64,000 nucleotides of DNA, taken from Zeugodacus cucurbitae (lineage: Eukaryota > Arthropoda > Insecta > Diptera > Tephritidae). Position numbers and translations under genes: made by a program. Positions 12,375 to 24,400 of the stretch are shown here, in pieces; within the stretch, counting starts at the first letter, position 1; every line of letters begins with the position of its first letter. The notes beneath the pieces are model-generated. The model searched no databases. It was not told the DNA's origin and was given only the letters and a program-made list of their open reading frames with translations. The stretch lies in contig NC_071671.1 in the NCBI RefSeq assembly GCF_028554725.1, positions 52,226,001 to 52,290,000 of the forward strand, in the 5' to 3' direction.

Positions 12375-13486
12375 CAAGTAAGGAAGGTCTAAGTTCGGGT
12401 GTAACCGAACATTTTATACTCTCGCAATTTATTTATTTAACTTTATTTATATTATATAATATACAATTTGACCCACATATTCGTCATATATATTGTATAA
12501 AGTCCATTGAAAGTTGGAAACCATAATATTAGGTTAGAAGCACCGAGGTCCTCGTGTTCGATATATGGGGCCTTAAAAACCTATGGTCCGATTTCGGCGA
12601 TTTTTAGAATGGGGCTCCCACACTATTAGCATAGTATTTGTGCAAAGTTCTGCACCGATATCTTCACTAGTACTTACTTTATATATTGTAAAGTAAACGA
12701 TTCAGATCGTCTTCAAAGTTCTGGTATATAGGAAGTAGGTGTGGTTGTGAAGCGATTTGGCCTATTTTCACAACATATCATTCGGATGTAAGGAAACTAT
12801 TACAAACCATTTTGTAAAAAAATCTGAGTGCAGCTTTCATCTGCCATTTCTTAAGTGAAATTTAGTGTTTCTGACGTTTTTCGTTAGTGAGTTAACCCAC
12901 TTTTAGTAATTTTCAACCTAACTCTTGTATGGGAGGTGGGCGTGGTTATTATCCGATTTCTTTCATTTTTGGACTGTATTAGGAAGTGGCTAAAAAAAAT
13001 TACTGCAGAAAGTTTGGTTTATATAGCTCTATTGGTTTGCGAGATATGTACAAAAAACTTAGTAGGGGGCGGGGCCACGCCCACTTCCCCAAAAAAATTA
13101 CATCCAAATATGCCCCTTCATAGTGCGATCCTTCATACCAAATTTTATTTCCATAGCTTTATTTATGGCTTAGTTATGGCACTTTATGTGCGTGGCAGTG
13201 GTCCGATTTTGCTCATTTTCGAAAGCAACCTTCCTATGGTGCCAAGAAATAAGTGTGCCAAGTTTCATCAAGATATCTTAATTTTTACTCAAGTTACAGC
13301 TTGCACAGACGGACGGACGGACGGACGGACAGACAGACATTCGGATTTGAACTCCACTCTTCAACCTGATCACTTTGATATATATAACCCCATATCTAAC
13401 TCGTTTAGTTTTGGGTGTTACAAACAACCGTTATGTGAACAAAACTATAATACTCTCTTTAGCAACATTTGTTGCGAGAGTATAAA
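12375..13486 (-). repeat. Dispersed 1.1 kb repeat, copy C (full length, inverted)
   Basis: Opposite orientation to copy B. It begins with CAAGTAAGGAAGG, the GTTCGGGTGTAACCGAAC hairpin and the terminal inverted repeat, and ends with TTGCGAGAGTATAAA at 13472-13486, preceded by the GTCC/GGAC tetramer run (13309-13327). The right arm lacks it: at the partner position (about 31940) the flanks are joined directly. This gives an empty site for the family. Confidence 0.88.
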
Positions 13487-16400
13487 AATAGCTCGCATTT
13501 CTAAAGTGGTAACAATTTTAATAAAAGCACTCACACACACTTACATTAACGTGCAATAAAAATGCATGCAACTGCAAGAGTGTAGACATAACAGTATGGG
13601 GAGATCAAATATGCCTGACCATAATTCCACTTGAACTTCGAATTCATTTGTATACTTATATACTTACCTTGGTACACTTAGGCACTCACTCGCTGCACTT
13701 TGCGGTCACACACATCTTCTGTTGCTAGTAACTGCAGCATTGTCTAGTTTGCTTTCGTATAAAACTTTTTCACGTATTATTGTCCTTCTTCCCTGCACTC
13801 ATTTCTAGTTTTCGAATTTTTGGCCCACTGTTATTAGCATGGGAACCACTGATTTATGTTAATAGCTCTTGTTGTTGGTGGTGTTGTTTGTTGACAGTCT
13901 TGCCATAATATTTGTTGCATGCGTGCAGTCATACTCAATTAATTAACTAAGGTTTTTATTGCCACGAAAGCAGTGGTAATTTTAATATAATCTGCAGAGC
14001 AGAATTTTATTTCTTACACAAATTGGACAATATATATGATTTGTATGTGACTTTGTGCTTACCCTGATTTTGTCGACATCACTGGGTCTTTATATACATC
14101 TTGCCATATTTTGAATCACACACAACCATCTCTCAATATACTTTTGTCCGATAGACATGTCGACATTTTTGAAGTCCAATTTCTTTTTGATACCTATGTA
14201 TATTGCCAAGATAAATAGTCGTTTAAATTAAAAACTTTCCCAAAATTTGTTGAAATTCTCAGCTCTAAGGCTTCATTGTGTATAAAACTTATACGGTACT
14301 GCCCAGGGTGACTAAAAAATATAATGTAGCAAATCACTTGCAAGAGGTTGTACGGTCTGGCACAGAGCTCGGATGACACTCTACCTTTTGCAATTAGCGG
14401 AATTATTATTTTTGTTTCATTTACTAAACATATGTTTACAGTTTTAGTAGATCCCTTTCATAGAAACGATGAGAGCTGATAATTTAAAACTGAATTAATA
14501 ATAAAATAACTGTAATTTTCAATAAAGCAACGGAGGAAGGAGATTTCATACGGTTGATTAGGAGGAAATTATAGAAAAGGCAAATATATATAATAAATCA
14601 CAAAAGCAAGGAAATATGTATGGAAAGAATAACAGAAAAAGCAATGCGAAGCGTAGACTCGAAATAGCGATTGTGCGTGTTTTTGTACAAGTTTGTTTGG
14701 TTGTATAAATTTATTTAACCACCGCAAGTGTTGCGTGAATGATGACGTCCAAAAAAATTTACACATTTCGATATTAAATTAATTAGATTAATTAGAATTT
14801 GGATTTTGAGTTGCATTACATAAACATACACACACATTTGAATGTTCATTTCAACAAAATAATCGGTATCTTTTCTTTTAATCAACAACACTCGCATTTT
14901 ATTTTATTTCATAGTATTTTATTTTTAGTATTTTCATATAACATTATACATATAGTTCTTATAGTAAATTTAAGCACCTGACTAACTTAGTTGTATCCTC
15001 TTTGCAGTTTCACTACCCCAACGCATTGTTTAGATGCGGGAATAAAATTGAATTAGAAAATTAGTAGAATAGATAGTAGTTAGAACTTAAAATAAAAATA
15101 CTGAATATTCTCCACAAAAATCGTGAAAACATTCATAACAAATTCATTAAGGAATGGAAATATTATATCTCGAAATATCTGAAAAACTTTTTAATCAAAT
15201 CGAGTTTTCAGAATTATTATTATAAGGTATAAAATTACTTCAAACCTAATGTTTCCCTGTTTTTAATCGATTTAGTTACAACTATTATTAGAGTGAGTCA
15301 CTATAGGCAGATCAGAGACTGAGCATGATAAAAATGTAATGAATTCCGACAAACAATTTGTGAATTTTTTAATTCAGTATAATTTATAATAAATAATTGT
15401 TATTCTAAAATTTATCATTTGCATTTAGAAAATAATTCACCTGTCACATCTGCGTATAGTTTGTATGCAAATCCTCAATCGACAATTGCATGAAACATTA
15501 AACATTCGTTGGAATTTTCAAAATACCGCAGAAAGGCCGCATTTCAATGGCAAAAGCTACGTGAGAGCTTTTTGAGCACATTTACATATTTTGACACAGT
15601 CCTTCGACATACATTATTTATTTCTATTAAAATTTATGAAGCCGAAAGGCTCAAATGGGTTTAAACTATGCAAATTCGCACGCCAATTGCATGTTGCTTG
15701 CGCCTACACACGCGTGCAATATATTTGTCTGTTTGCATTTTAATGCTATAAGTTTAAAAGCTGCGCTTTTGCGGGTATTTTCAACTCGACTTCATTTATT
15801 AGCTATTATATGGTTTTGTGTAAATAAAGCAATAAATTGCCTTGTTAATATTTGTGTTCAAATATCCAAAATAATGTCTAAATATTTATTAATTATTCAA
15901 ATTATATTTTTCAATCACTTTCATTTTATTCGATCTCATAGTATTTTTTGAATGGTTATTTTTTTCTTTAAGACAGAAATACTCTTCGGTCTTTGACATT
16001 AGTTGCTGAGGCTCGACGAGAGCTTTTTGAAAAATTCTATTTTTAGTTTTTTCTTTTCTCCGTGTATAAGAATCTCAACGTAAAAGGCGCACAATTTTCT
16101 CTAGTATTCTAAGTTAAGTTCTAAAACTTAATAGGTACTCTACCCTAAACTAATTGTCCAATTTGGCATTAAAACATGCACTGAACTCATTTCAAAGTCG
16201 AATGCAACTAATATTCCGAGAACATTTTCAATTTTTAATACGATTTCATCATTTCTCATATTCTATACTGTACGAGTTTGTCATTCTTGCAATATTTACA
16301 TAAAACGATTTTTACTGCAGTTATACGGTACTCATGTACATATGTGTTGTCATAATTTGTTTTTCATTGCCTCACACTTTTAGCAATGTCATATTTCATA

Positions 16401-17195
16401 CACACAAACACCCTCATATATTTTTCAAGAGCTTGATTATTAGAACTCTTCATGATATGAGTAGTCAGTCGCCTTGCCAATTTACGTATCACTTATCTAT
16501 ATGTATATGTATGTGTCTATGAACATGAAAATGAGACCTACAAGCAAAGTTGTTTTTGTAGTAGCAGTAGTTAATAAGTTCACTTGTTTTTGCTGTTTGC
16601 ATATTTCGGTTACCATGTAAATACCTATGTGTGTGTGGGTTGAAGTTTTTAATTGTGCTCGAGAATGGTTGATCCCAACAGGCAGCAGACGGAAACTGAT
16701 TCCTTGTTTTCATTTTTGCCTTCCAACATTGTTTTGCCTCATAAACTCTTCATTTTAGACAAGAGCAAGGCAATTAGAAGTCTACTTTATGGCGCATTAT
16801 GCATATACATTTGTATGTATAAATATATTTCGCCAGAAAGCATGCTAGTAAAAATGATTGAATGCGAGGAAAATGACACCTAAAGTGAAACTTTGTAAAA
16901 ATTTGCATTTATCCATTTCGTAGTGAAATTGTTGGATGATGGATTCTGCGTTCACTTATTTTTCAAGTTTTCTGGAAATTATCAACCAAAACTAATTAGA
17001 GCGGATAATTTTATATAACCTCCACATGAAATTGTATTTTTTGATATTTTTTTCTGGGTATTCTCAATGCCGAAAGATGTTTAGATTCACCGCAACTCTG
17101 AACCACTCAGATTTTCTATGTGGTGTATAAGCGTCCCAGACAACCTTGTATTCTTGATTTTTGTAATTTTTTATAAAGTTTTTGTTTGTACATAT
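13487..17195. other. Duplicated non-coding block 5
   Basis: Collinear with 31930-28000 in reverse complement. 15840-16450 has no right-arm partner. The site at about 15380 corresponds to the insertion point of the right-arm non-LTR tail. Only short chance frames are seen; no gene is recognised. Confidence 0.65.
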
Positions 17196-18495
17196 GGGGC
17201 ATGCTCTGGAAAAAAGCCACTTGAAAAAAAAGTTCTTTATTTTCTTTGGCAATTATATATCTTATAGTACATGTAAAACCTAAAATAAAACATATGGTTT
17301 TAGGTTTGTGTAACGCGGGGTTGCCATATTATAAGGGGCCAAAGTTTTTTGTTAAAAAATTTTCGAACCGTCATAACTTTAAAACTAATGAACAGATTTT
17401 AAAACACCATGTGACTTTTTTGTACAGAATTTCTCAAACTTTGAAACTGTATATCGTAAACATTTTTAAAATTAATATTTCATAGCAAAAAATTAAAAAA
17501 AAAATTTTTTGGAATTTTTAACAACTTATGCCCCCTTCGATTTTTTTCGAAAATATCTTAAAATGTCCCTTATTTCATCACCTTTTTACCCCCCAAAGGG
17601 AATTTTGAGACAGCTACAAATAAAAAACCAACTCAGAACATGATGAAAAATCATTGATTTATGCACTATTATTATCAGATTTAGCGTAACCCAGGATTAA
17701 CGACGTGGATGTAGCAGACATTTAATCCTTTTTTTTATTATTTTTTTAATTTTTTTGTATTTTTCAAATTTTTAATTTTTTTTTGTTTTTGTTTTTTATT
17801 TATAATTATCACGTACTTGAATCTAATATACGTAATAATTAAAAAAAAAGCAAAAACCAAAAAAACAAACAAAAAAAAAATTAACAATTTGAAAAATACA
17901 AAAAAATAAAAAAAAAAATATTAAAAAATAAAAAAAACAAAAAGTTATTATATGTCTGCTACGTCCACGTCGTTAATCCTGGGTTACGCTAAATTCTGAT
18001 AATAATAGAGCATAAATCAATGATTTTTCATCATGTTCTGAGTTGGTTTTTTATTTGTAGCTCATACAAATATTGCTGTCCCAAAATTCCCTTTGGGGGG
18101 TAAAAAGGTGATGAACTAAGGAACATTTTAAGATATTTTCGAAAAAAATCGAAGGGGGCATAAGTTGTTAAAAATTCCAAAAAAAAAATTTTTTTAATTT
18201 TTTGCTATGAAATATTAATTTTAAAAAGGTTTACGATATACAGTTTCAAAGTTTGAGAAATTCTGTACAAAAAAGTCACATGGTGTTTTAAAATCTGTTC
18301 ACTAGTTTTAAAGTTATGACGGTTCGAAAATTTTTTTACAAAAAACTTTGGCCCCTTATAATATAGCAACCCCGCGTTACACAGACCTAAACCCATATGC
18401 TTTATTTTAGGTTTTACATGTACTATAAGATATATAATTGCCAAAGAAAATAAAGAACTTTTTTTTCAAGTGGCTTTTTTTCCAGAGAATGCCCC
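17196..18495. mobile_element. Foldback (long terminal inverted repeat) element, 1.3 kb
   Basis: Nearly the whole element is one hairpin: the arm from 17196 reads GGGGCATGCTCTGG and the other arm ends with its near-complement at 18495. Complementarity continues inward about 600 bp to a short loop around 17810-17850. It is flanked by a 4-bp direct repeat ATAT (17192-17195 and 18496-18499), and the right arm has the uninterrupted target (27954-27971). Each arm contains a matching frame of 79 codons (17246-17485 plus, 18205-18444 minus); because the arms are copies this is not evidence of coding. The family is unknown to me; it is likely mobilised in trans. Confidence 0.85.
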
Positions 18496-18894
18496 ATATG
18501 TATGGTTGTATTTGCATAAATAAATATTTAATTACTGAAGGGAGAACTTAAAATTAACAATAAAACAATTTTAAGAGCAAATATGGCTTTTTCATATGAA
18601 CATGCAAATGAATATTTGGGCGGCCATACATAATATACGCACCATTTGTAATCTAGATGGTAATGGCCGTTCTGGATGAAAAATATGAACTTATTTTGCT
18701 TCCTTAATAAATTTTATAAATTATTTCTTTCTGTTGTCAAATAATACCTCGATAGATTACTGATTCTTTTAAAATTCTACTCTCTCTTCTTCGTTAAAAG
18801 TCGAATTCTCCTGCCTTAGTTAATGTGTAGACAAAGCTAAGATCTGGTAGTTTACATGGTTTCCTTCGTTTTTATTTCACATATTCCTCCAGTA
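18496..18894. other. Duplicated non-coding block 5, continued
   Basis: Partner of 27960-27580. The right-arm version joins directly to the partner of about 19310, showing that the following non-LTR fragment is a left-arm insertion. Confidence 0.6.
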
Positions 18895-19305
18895 TAGAAT
18901 AGTTATTGATGACCAGAATATACTGAGTTTGTGGAGGGAACCCTTCTCCAGCCTGCTGAATGGCAGTGAAAGTACAACACCAGGAGATGGCGATGGAACG
19001 ATGAGCTGTATGTGTTATTCGACGACATAGACATAATCCAGCGAAAAACAGCGGCTACGCTGCCTAGGTCATGTTGTTCGAATGGATGAAAGTGCTCCAG
19101 CTCTGAAAGTATTCGATGCAGTACCCGCTGGTGGAAGCCGAGGAAGAGGGAGACCTCCACTCCGATGGAAGGACCAGGTGGAGAGGGACCTGGCTTCGCT
19201 TGATATAACTAATTGGAGCCAAACTCCCAGAAGGAGGGATACGTGGCGCGCTGTTTTGGCGCATAAGCGGTGTCTACGCCAGTTAAGAAGAAGAAGAAGA
19301 TTCCT
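18895..19305 (+). pseudogene. Non-LTR retrotransposon 3' fragment
   Basis: The frame from about 19082 encodes the same tail family as the minus-strand element at 9850-10570: MDESAPALKVFDAVPAGG, GRGRPPLRW and an arginine-rich end, followed by an AAG-rich 3' tail (19283-19302). Upstream bases encode the preceding segment (RWRWNDELY-like) in a broken frame. This is a 5'-truncated, dead copy typical of incomplete target-primed reverse transcription. It is absent from the right arm. Confidence 0.75.
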
Positions 19306-19597
19306 CCAATTGAGTTGTTTGATTAGCGGTAGTAGTTCAAGCACCTATCTCACAAAATTTACGATATCTAGAGGCTTTATAAACCTTAGATTGCCTCAAA
19401 ATTTTTACAATCGAAATTTGATCATTCGCTCAAACATTGTCAGAACACCGCGTAACTTTATTCATTCAAGAACACGGTAAGAATTTTAGCAGAGTTTCAT
19501 ACTTCACCAAAAACTTCCTACCTTACCTCAAAACTACAAGTTCGTACCTAAAACAAAACCAGTATTTATATCAATGTCATGGTTTTTCTTATTTTAG

Positions 19598-19681
19598 ACA
19601 CTCACTTCGAACCAAATCAAATGGACGATAATGCACAACACAATGGGAGTGAAGCTGCTTCTGAGGCGACCACGGCCACAT
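19598..19681 (+). CDS. Conserved internal exon of an unidentified gene (left copy)
   Basis: An 84-bp exon lies between a good acceptor (TTTTCTTATTTTAG) and a GTGAGT donor. In the frame that runs into the next exon it reads THFEPNQMDD..., ending EAASEATTAT. The right arm has the same exon (27522-27425) with intact acceptor and donor but 98 bp long, so the two copies cannot share the same entry phase and one is broken. The right-copy translation contains QKDAYAQHKAFHDENEAASE. I do not recognise the gene. Retained splice sites in both copies support a real exon. Confidence 0.5.
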
Positions 19682-19719
19682 GTGAGTACTTTATTTTGAT
19701 CCTTTGATTTTATATTATT

Positions 19720-20422
19720 TTTATACTCTCTCAACAAAGATGCTACGAGAGTATAATAGTTTTGTTCACATAACGGTTGTTTGTAACACCCAAAACTAAA
19801 TGAGTTAGATATAGGGTTATATATACAAAAGTGATCAGGGTGAAGAGTGGAGTTCAAATCCGAATGTCTATCTGTCCGTCCGTCCGTCCGTCCGTCTGAC
19901 CGTCTGTGCAAGCTGTAACTTGAGTAAGAATTAAGATATCTTAATGAAACTTGGAACACATGTTCCTTGGGGCAGAATTGTGAAAAAATTGTCGAAATTG
20001 GACTATAACTTTTCAAAGCCCCAATTATCGAACATGTTAAATTTTAACCGAAAATATGGGTGTGTCTCTGTTCCAAAAACTATAAAAATCGGGTCATAAC
20101 ATCTCCTGGCTCCCATATACCTAATTATAGGTATTTCAAAAATTCGTTGGGCTTTATTCCGCATATATGTATTGGTTAATATGTGAGATATCTTAGCAAA
20201 ATTAAGTGAACGTATAGTCTTGGATATAGTGTACCCTGCTGGTGAAAATGAAAGAATTACCTCATCACTCATATAGTATAAATTACGATTTTCGTTATTC
20301 TATTAAACTTTATGCCGAATTTATGGGTAAATTTTGTATGTTTGTAAGTTTCTTCAATAAATTGTATAGATCATTTGTCAAGTATAAAATGTTCGGCTGC
20401 GACCAAAGCCTTTCCTTACTTG
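19720..20422 (+). repeat. Dispersed 1.1 kb repeat, copy D (internally deleted), shared with right arm
   Basis: It begins TTTATACTCTCTCAA with the hairpin and tetramer run and ends CCTTACTTG. About a third of the internal sequence is missing compared with copy B. It lies in the intron between exons 19598-19681 and 20451-. The right arm has copy E in the same intron with the same flanks (GTTTAATAATA before the acceptor), so this insertion happened before the duplication. Confidence 0.85.
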
Positions 20423-20450
20423 TTTAATAATACATTTATTTTTATTGCAG

Positions 20451-20479
20451 TAAAGAAAGTCCGGATCGTGATTAATTAA
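20451..20479 (+). CDS. Terminal coding exon of the same unidentified gene (left copy)
   Basis: After the acceptor TTTTTATTGCAG, the single base carried over from the previous exon completes a leucine codon, followed by KKVRIVIN and a TAA stop at 20477-20479. The right arm copy (26397-26369) reads NKVRIVIN with the same stop and acceptor. The shared short C-terminus in both arms supports a genuine gene end. The 3' UTR would follow and is also duplicated. Function unknown. Confidence 0.45.
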
Positions 20480-21480
20480 GCCGTGATTGTATCTAGCTTG
20501 AGAGTATTCGTAAAGTCCACAGATGTGAGTATGCATCCAAGTGGCAAATCTTTTGGGAAATTATTAGTAATATCATTATCTACAGCAGCACATGTTCAGG
20601 GTTCCACGAATAGAACATGGCACGCAATTACTCATTAACAATTATTCAAAATTTGTTCAAATATAAAAAATTAATGTTCAGTTATAAATATTTAAAATTT
20701 GATTAAATAATTAAAACCAAAATAAATAGTTATGTTTCTTAATTTATATGGAACAAACAGGTAAGCTACATGTACTTCAAACAATCTTTAGCATTTGAAA
20801 ACATAACTAAAAATTAATCATATTGAATAAAATGCATTTTAATAATCTAAAATTAAATATAAAATATTTACTACCATAAATCAACATCGACTTCATGTAA
20901 AACTCAAATTCTATAATAAAAAATAAGTTATCAATATCGGTTGGCAACACTGCAGTGCACTGCTCCGAAGCAAGGTGAGCTCAGAATAAAACTTCAAATG
21001 ATGTGTTTCACACTACCATTTCATATCGTACACGATCACACGGTCTCTCTCACAAAAACAATCAAACTCCATGAAGTTCGAATAATGCAACAACTTGACT
21101 TCGAACAACACGATGAAGCAAAGCTTTGTCGTTATTGTGACGAAGGTCAGATAATGCAAAAGCAAAATGAAACACACTTAGTATTTGTTATTTTATGAAC
21201 GAACTCGACATTTGGAACACAAGTGCATTGTTACAGCAGATGACGGACACAGCACATTTGCTGTGCAGTCTGCATTCTTCTCGCGCACCAATAACTTGAT
21301 ATACGATAACCCGCGCTGTACCAGACGATCATAAACATTAGCACTGCACTTTATGAAGTACAACAATTGCATTGTCTACATTTAGTACCTACAACATATA
21401 GCAACAACACGACATTTGGAAAACATTATTGCTGGTGTTAATAAAAATGTTGATCGAATTATTGCAATTCATATGAATTT
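20480..21480. other. Duplicated block 7 next to the centre
   Basis: The partner is 26368-25420. 20940-21140 is about 95% identical to its partner by eye, better than neighbouring spacer. An 85-codon frame (20941-21198) has a minus-strand counterpart at 25862-25605 with a similar translation, but its start context differs and no family is recognised; the conservation may reflect recent conversion rather than coding. Confidence 0.5.
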
Positions 21481-24400
21481 ATATGCATTTGATCGTCGGC
21501 ACCCTTAGACTTGGAGCCATTTGTTGTCTCCAAATTTAATTTTGTAAGCCTATGGAATTTTACAAGAAAATCGTATTTTAGACTTTGCCAGTATGCTATT
21601 AGAAATATTGTTTTCGGAACGATGGTAAAAATGCCTGGTAGAAAACGATGGTGTTTGCTGTGCTGAAAATTATTTTCAACGGCAGGGACACACATACACA
21701 CACATTCACATACTTTTGCTTGGAGCAATACTTTTGTTGGTAGAAATTTGTAGTCAAATATAGCAGGAGGCAATTTTAATATACACCTTATATGTTTTAT
21801 GAGCGATCGGTAAAATATCATTTTTAATTTTAGGAAATTTAGAACAGACAAAAAAATGTGTAATGCGATCGACGCCGCTTCATTTGTTCACATTTTCGTT
21901 CATTTTATGTCAAAGATCATCCCAAGGTACCAGGCGATCAGAAATGATAGCAGCAAGCAAAACTCCTAAAATATTTACAATAACAAAATACATATTGGTA
22001 TGCAGCACTAAATGCCTTGTTTAGTTCTAGGGACGATTTGACAATCGGAGCCAGTGTGTGTTGTTACTTTACTGCAAATTCCTCAATATGTAGAAATTGT
22101 TTTTATATGTCTGGTATGCGCCTGGGGTGCTATGATATTTATTATTGCTTTAGGAACGACTTGGCAATTGAAACTAATGTACACATGTTGTTGGTATGCT
22201 GAATATACCAGCAGGTACTTTTCGCATATTTGGGACACTTACTGCTCTGTTTTGTGCGCCTGGTAGAAATCGATGCTACATGACCTGTTGAAAATTATTT
22301 TCAGCGACGAGGCCACACACACAGACATATATATTTTGTATGAAAATGCTTTGCGCTATACCAGGCGATCATGAAAAATAGCAACACAAGATGGACAAAA
22401 TTTACAATAACAAAATATAAGCAAAATGTTTTCCTAAAATATTTACAATAACAAAATACATATTGGTATGCAGCATTAAATGCCTTGTATAGGTCTAGGG
22501 ACGATTTGACAATCAGAGTTAATGTGTGTTGTTCTTCTCTGCAAATTGCTCAATGCGTAAAAATTGTTGTTATATTCGAAAGACCTCCAGCTTCGTTTTG
22601 TTTTTGCGCTCGGTATGCACTACCTGCTGACATATTCACTAACAGCATTCCAACAACATGACTTGTATCAGTTCCATATCATTTCTGAAACAACAATGAA
22701 TATCACATTTCGCATTCGAACTTGATTCGAACTTCCATTTTATACTGCATATCAATATGTATTTTGTTGCTGACGATTTCGTTCGGATTCCACCATCAGT
22801 ACCAACACTAAACACTAAGTACAATATGCATATATTTTGTTTTTGTACTTTTTTGTTCATTTTTTCTGCTACTACTTTTCATGATCGCCTGGTATAATAC
22901 TTTACACTGTTCTTACAAAATATGTATGTGAATGGGTCTGTGTGTGTCTTTATGACGCAGAAAATAATTTCATCAATGCAGTGGCATCGTTTTTTACCAG
23001 ACGCTCAAAGTGGTGAAGTAGGTGTCCCATATGTTTTAAATGAACCAGCTGGTATTCTCAGCATTCCAACAACATACATTGGTTTCAGTTGTGCTATCGG
23101 TCCCGAAACAATAATAAATATCATAGCATACCAGGTGCATACCGAGCGCTAAAACAAAACGAAGCAGTCGGTGTTTCGAATATAAAAACAATTTCTACGC
23201 ATTGAGGAATTTGCAGTATGCATACATTAACTCTGATTGTCAAGTTGTTCCTATAACTAAACAACGCAGATCATTTTGCATACCAATATGTATTTTGTTG
23301 TTTTTTAGGAGGAAATTTGTTTGCTGCTATCGTTTCTGATCGCCTGATACATTGCGACGACCTTTTACGGAAAATGTATGAAAATAAAGGGTGATTTTTT
23401 AAGAGCTTGATAACTTTTTAAAAAAAAAACGCATAAAATTTGCAAAATCTCATCGGTTCTTTATTTGAAACGTTAGATTGGTTCATGACATTTACTTTTT
23501 GAAGATAATTTCATTTAAATGTTGACCGCGGCTGCGTCTTAGGTGGTCCATTCGGAAAGTCCAATTTTGGGCAACTTTTTCGAGCATTTCGGCCGGAATA
23601 GCCCGAATTTCTTCGGAAATGTTGTCTTCCAAAGCTGGAATAGTTGCTGGCTTATTTCTGTAGACTTTAGACTTGACGTAGCCCCACAAAAAATAGTCTA
23701 AAGGCGTTAAATCGCATGATCTTGGTGGCCAACTTACGGGTCCATTTCTTGAGATGAATTGTTCTCCGAAGTTTTCCCTCAAAATGGCCATAGAATCGCG
23801 AGCTGTGTGGCATGTAGCGCCATCTTGTTGAAACCACATGTCAACCAAGTTCAGTTCTTCCATTTTTGGCAACAAAAAGTTTGTTAGCATCGAACGATAG
23901 CGATCGCCATTCACCGTAACGTTGCGTCCAACAGCATCTTTGAAAAAATACGGTCCAATGATTCCACCAGCGTACAAACCACACCAAACAGTGCATTTTT
24001 CGGGATGCATGGGCAGTTCTTGAACGGCTTCTGGTTGCTCTTCACCCCAAATGCGGCAATTTTGCTTATTTACGTAGCCATTCAACCAGAAATGAGCCTC
24101 ATCGCTGAACAAAATTTGTCGATAAAAAAGCGGATTTTCACATTTCGAACCGAACACTGATTTTGGTAATAAAATTCAATGATTTGCAAGCGTTGCTCGT
24201 TAGTAAGTCTATTCATGATGAAATGTCAAAGCATACTGAGCATCTTTCTCTTTGACACCATGTCTGAAATCCCACGTGATCTGTCAAATACTAATGCATG
24301 AAAATCCTAACCTCAAAAAAATCACCCGTTATAAATAATAAACGACTGCGGTCTCATTAAACATTTTTTGTTTGCTCTAAATTACCTTATATGTATTGTG

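Larger units (their letters stand above)
1..21480 (+). repeat. Left arm of a giant imperfect inverted duplication
   Basis: Reading forward, this arm matches the reverse complement of the right arm in collinear blocks. Clear anchor pairs are the GTPase exon (241 with 60520), 1510-1570 with 51210-51150, 2480-2530 with 50880-50830, 3510-3570 with 49920-49860, 6470-6710 with 35510-35280, 7240-7370 with 33640-33510, 13680-13720 with 31780-31730, 17090-17150 with 28070-28010, 18560-18650 with 27880-27790, 19600-19690 with 27525-27420, and 20940-21140 with 25910-25700. Left-only DNA includes 1620-2390, 3890-4640, 4751-6050, 7900-12270, REP C, 15840-16450, 17196-18495 and 18895-19305. Seen directly by hand alignment; exact block edges are approximate. 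Confidence 0.9.

Noticed and set aside
12936..13559. 207-codon frame with GRTDGRTDRHSD-type translation
   Set aside because: It lies inside repeat copy C and comes from the tetramer run and conserved repeat phrases; the same peptides appear in other copies in either orientation.
17246..18444. Two near-identical 79-codon frames suggesting a conserved protein
   Set aside because: They are the two arms of one foldback hairpin, so their similarity is automatic.
20941..21198. 85-codon frame conserved in both arms
   Set aside because: The start is not shared, the C-terminal parts diverge and no family is recognised; conservation is explained by duplication.
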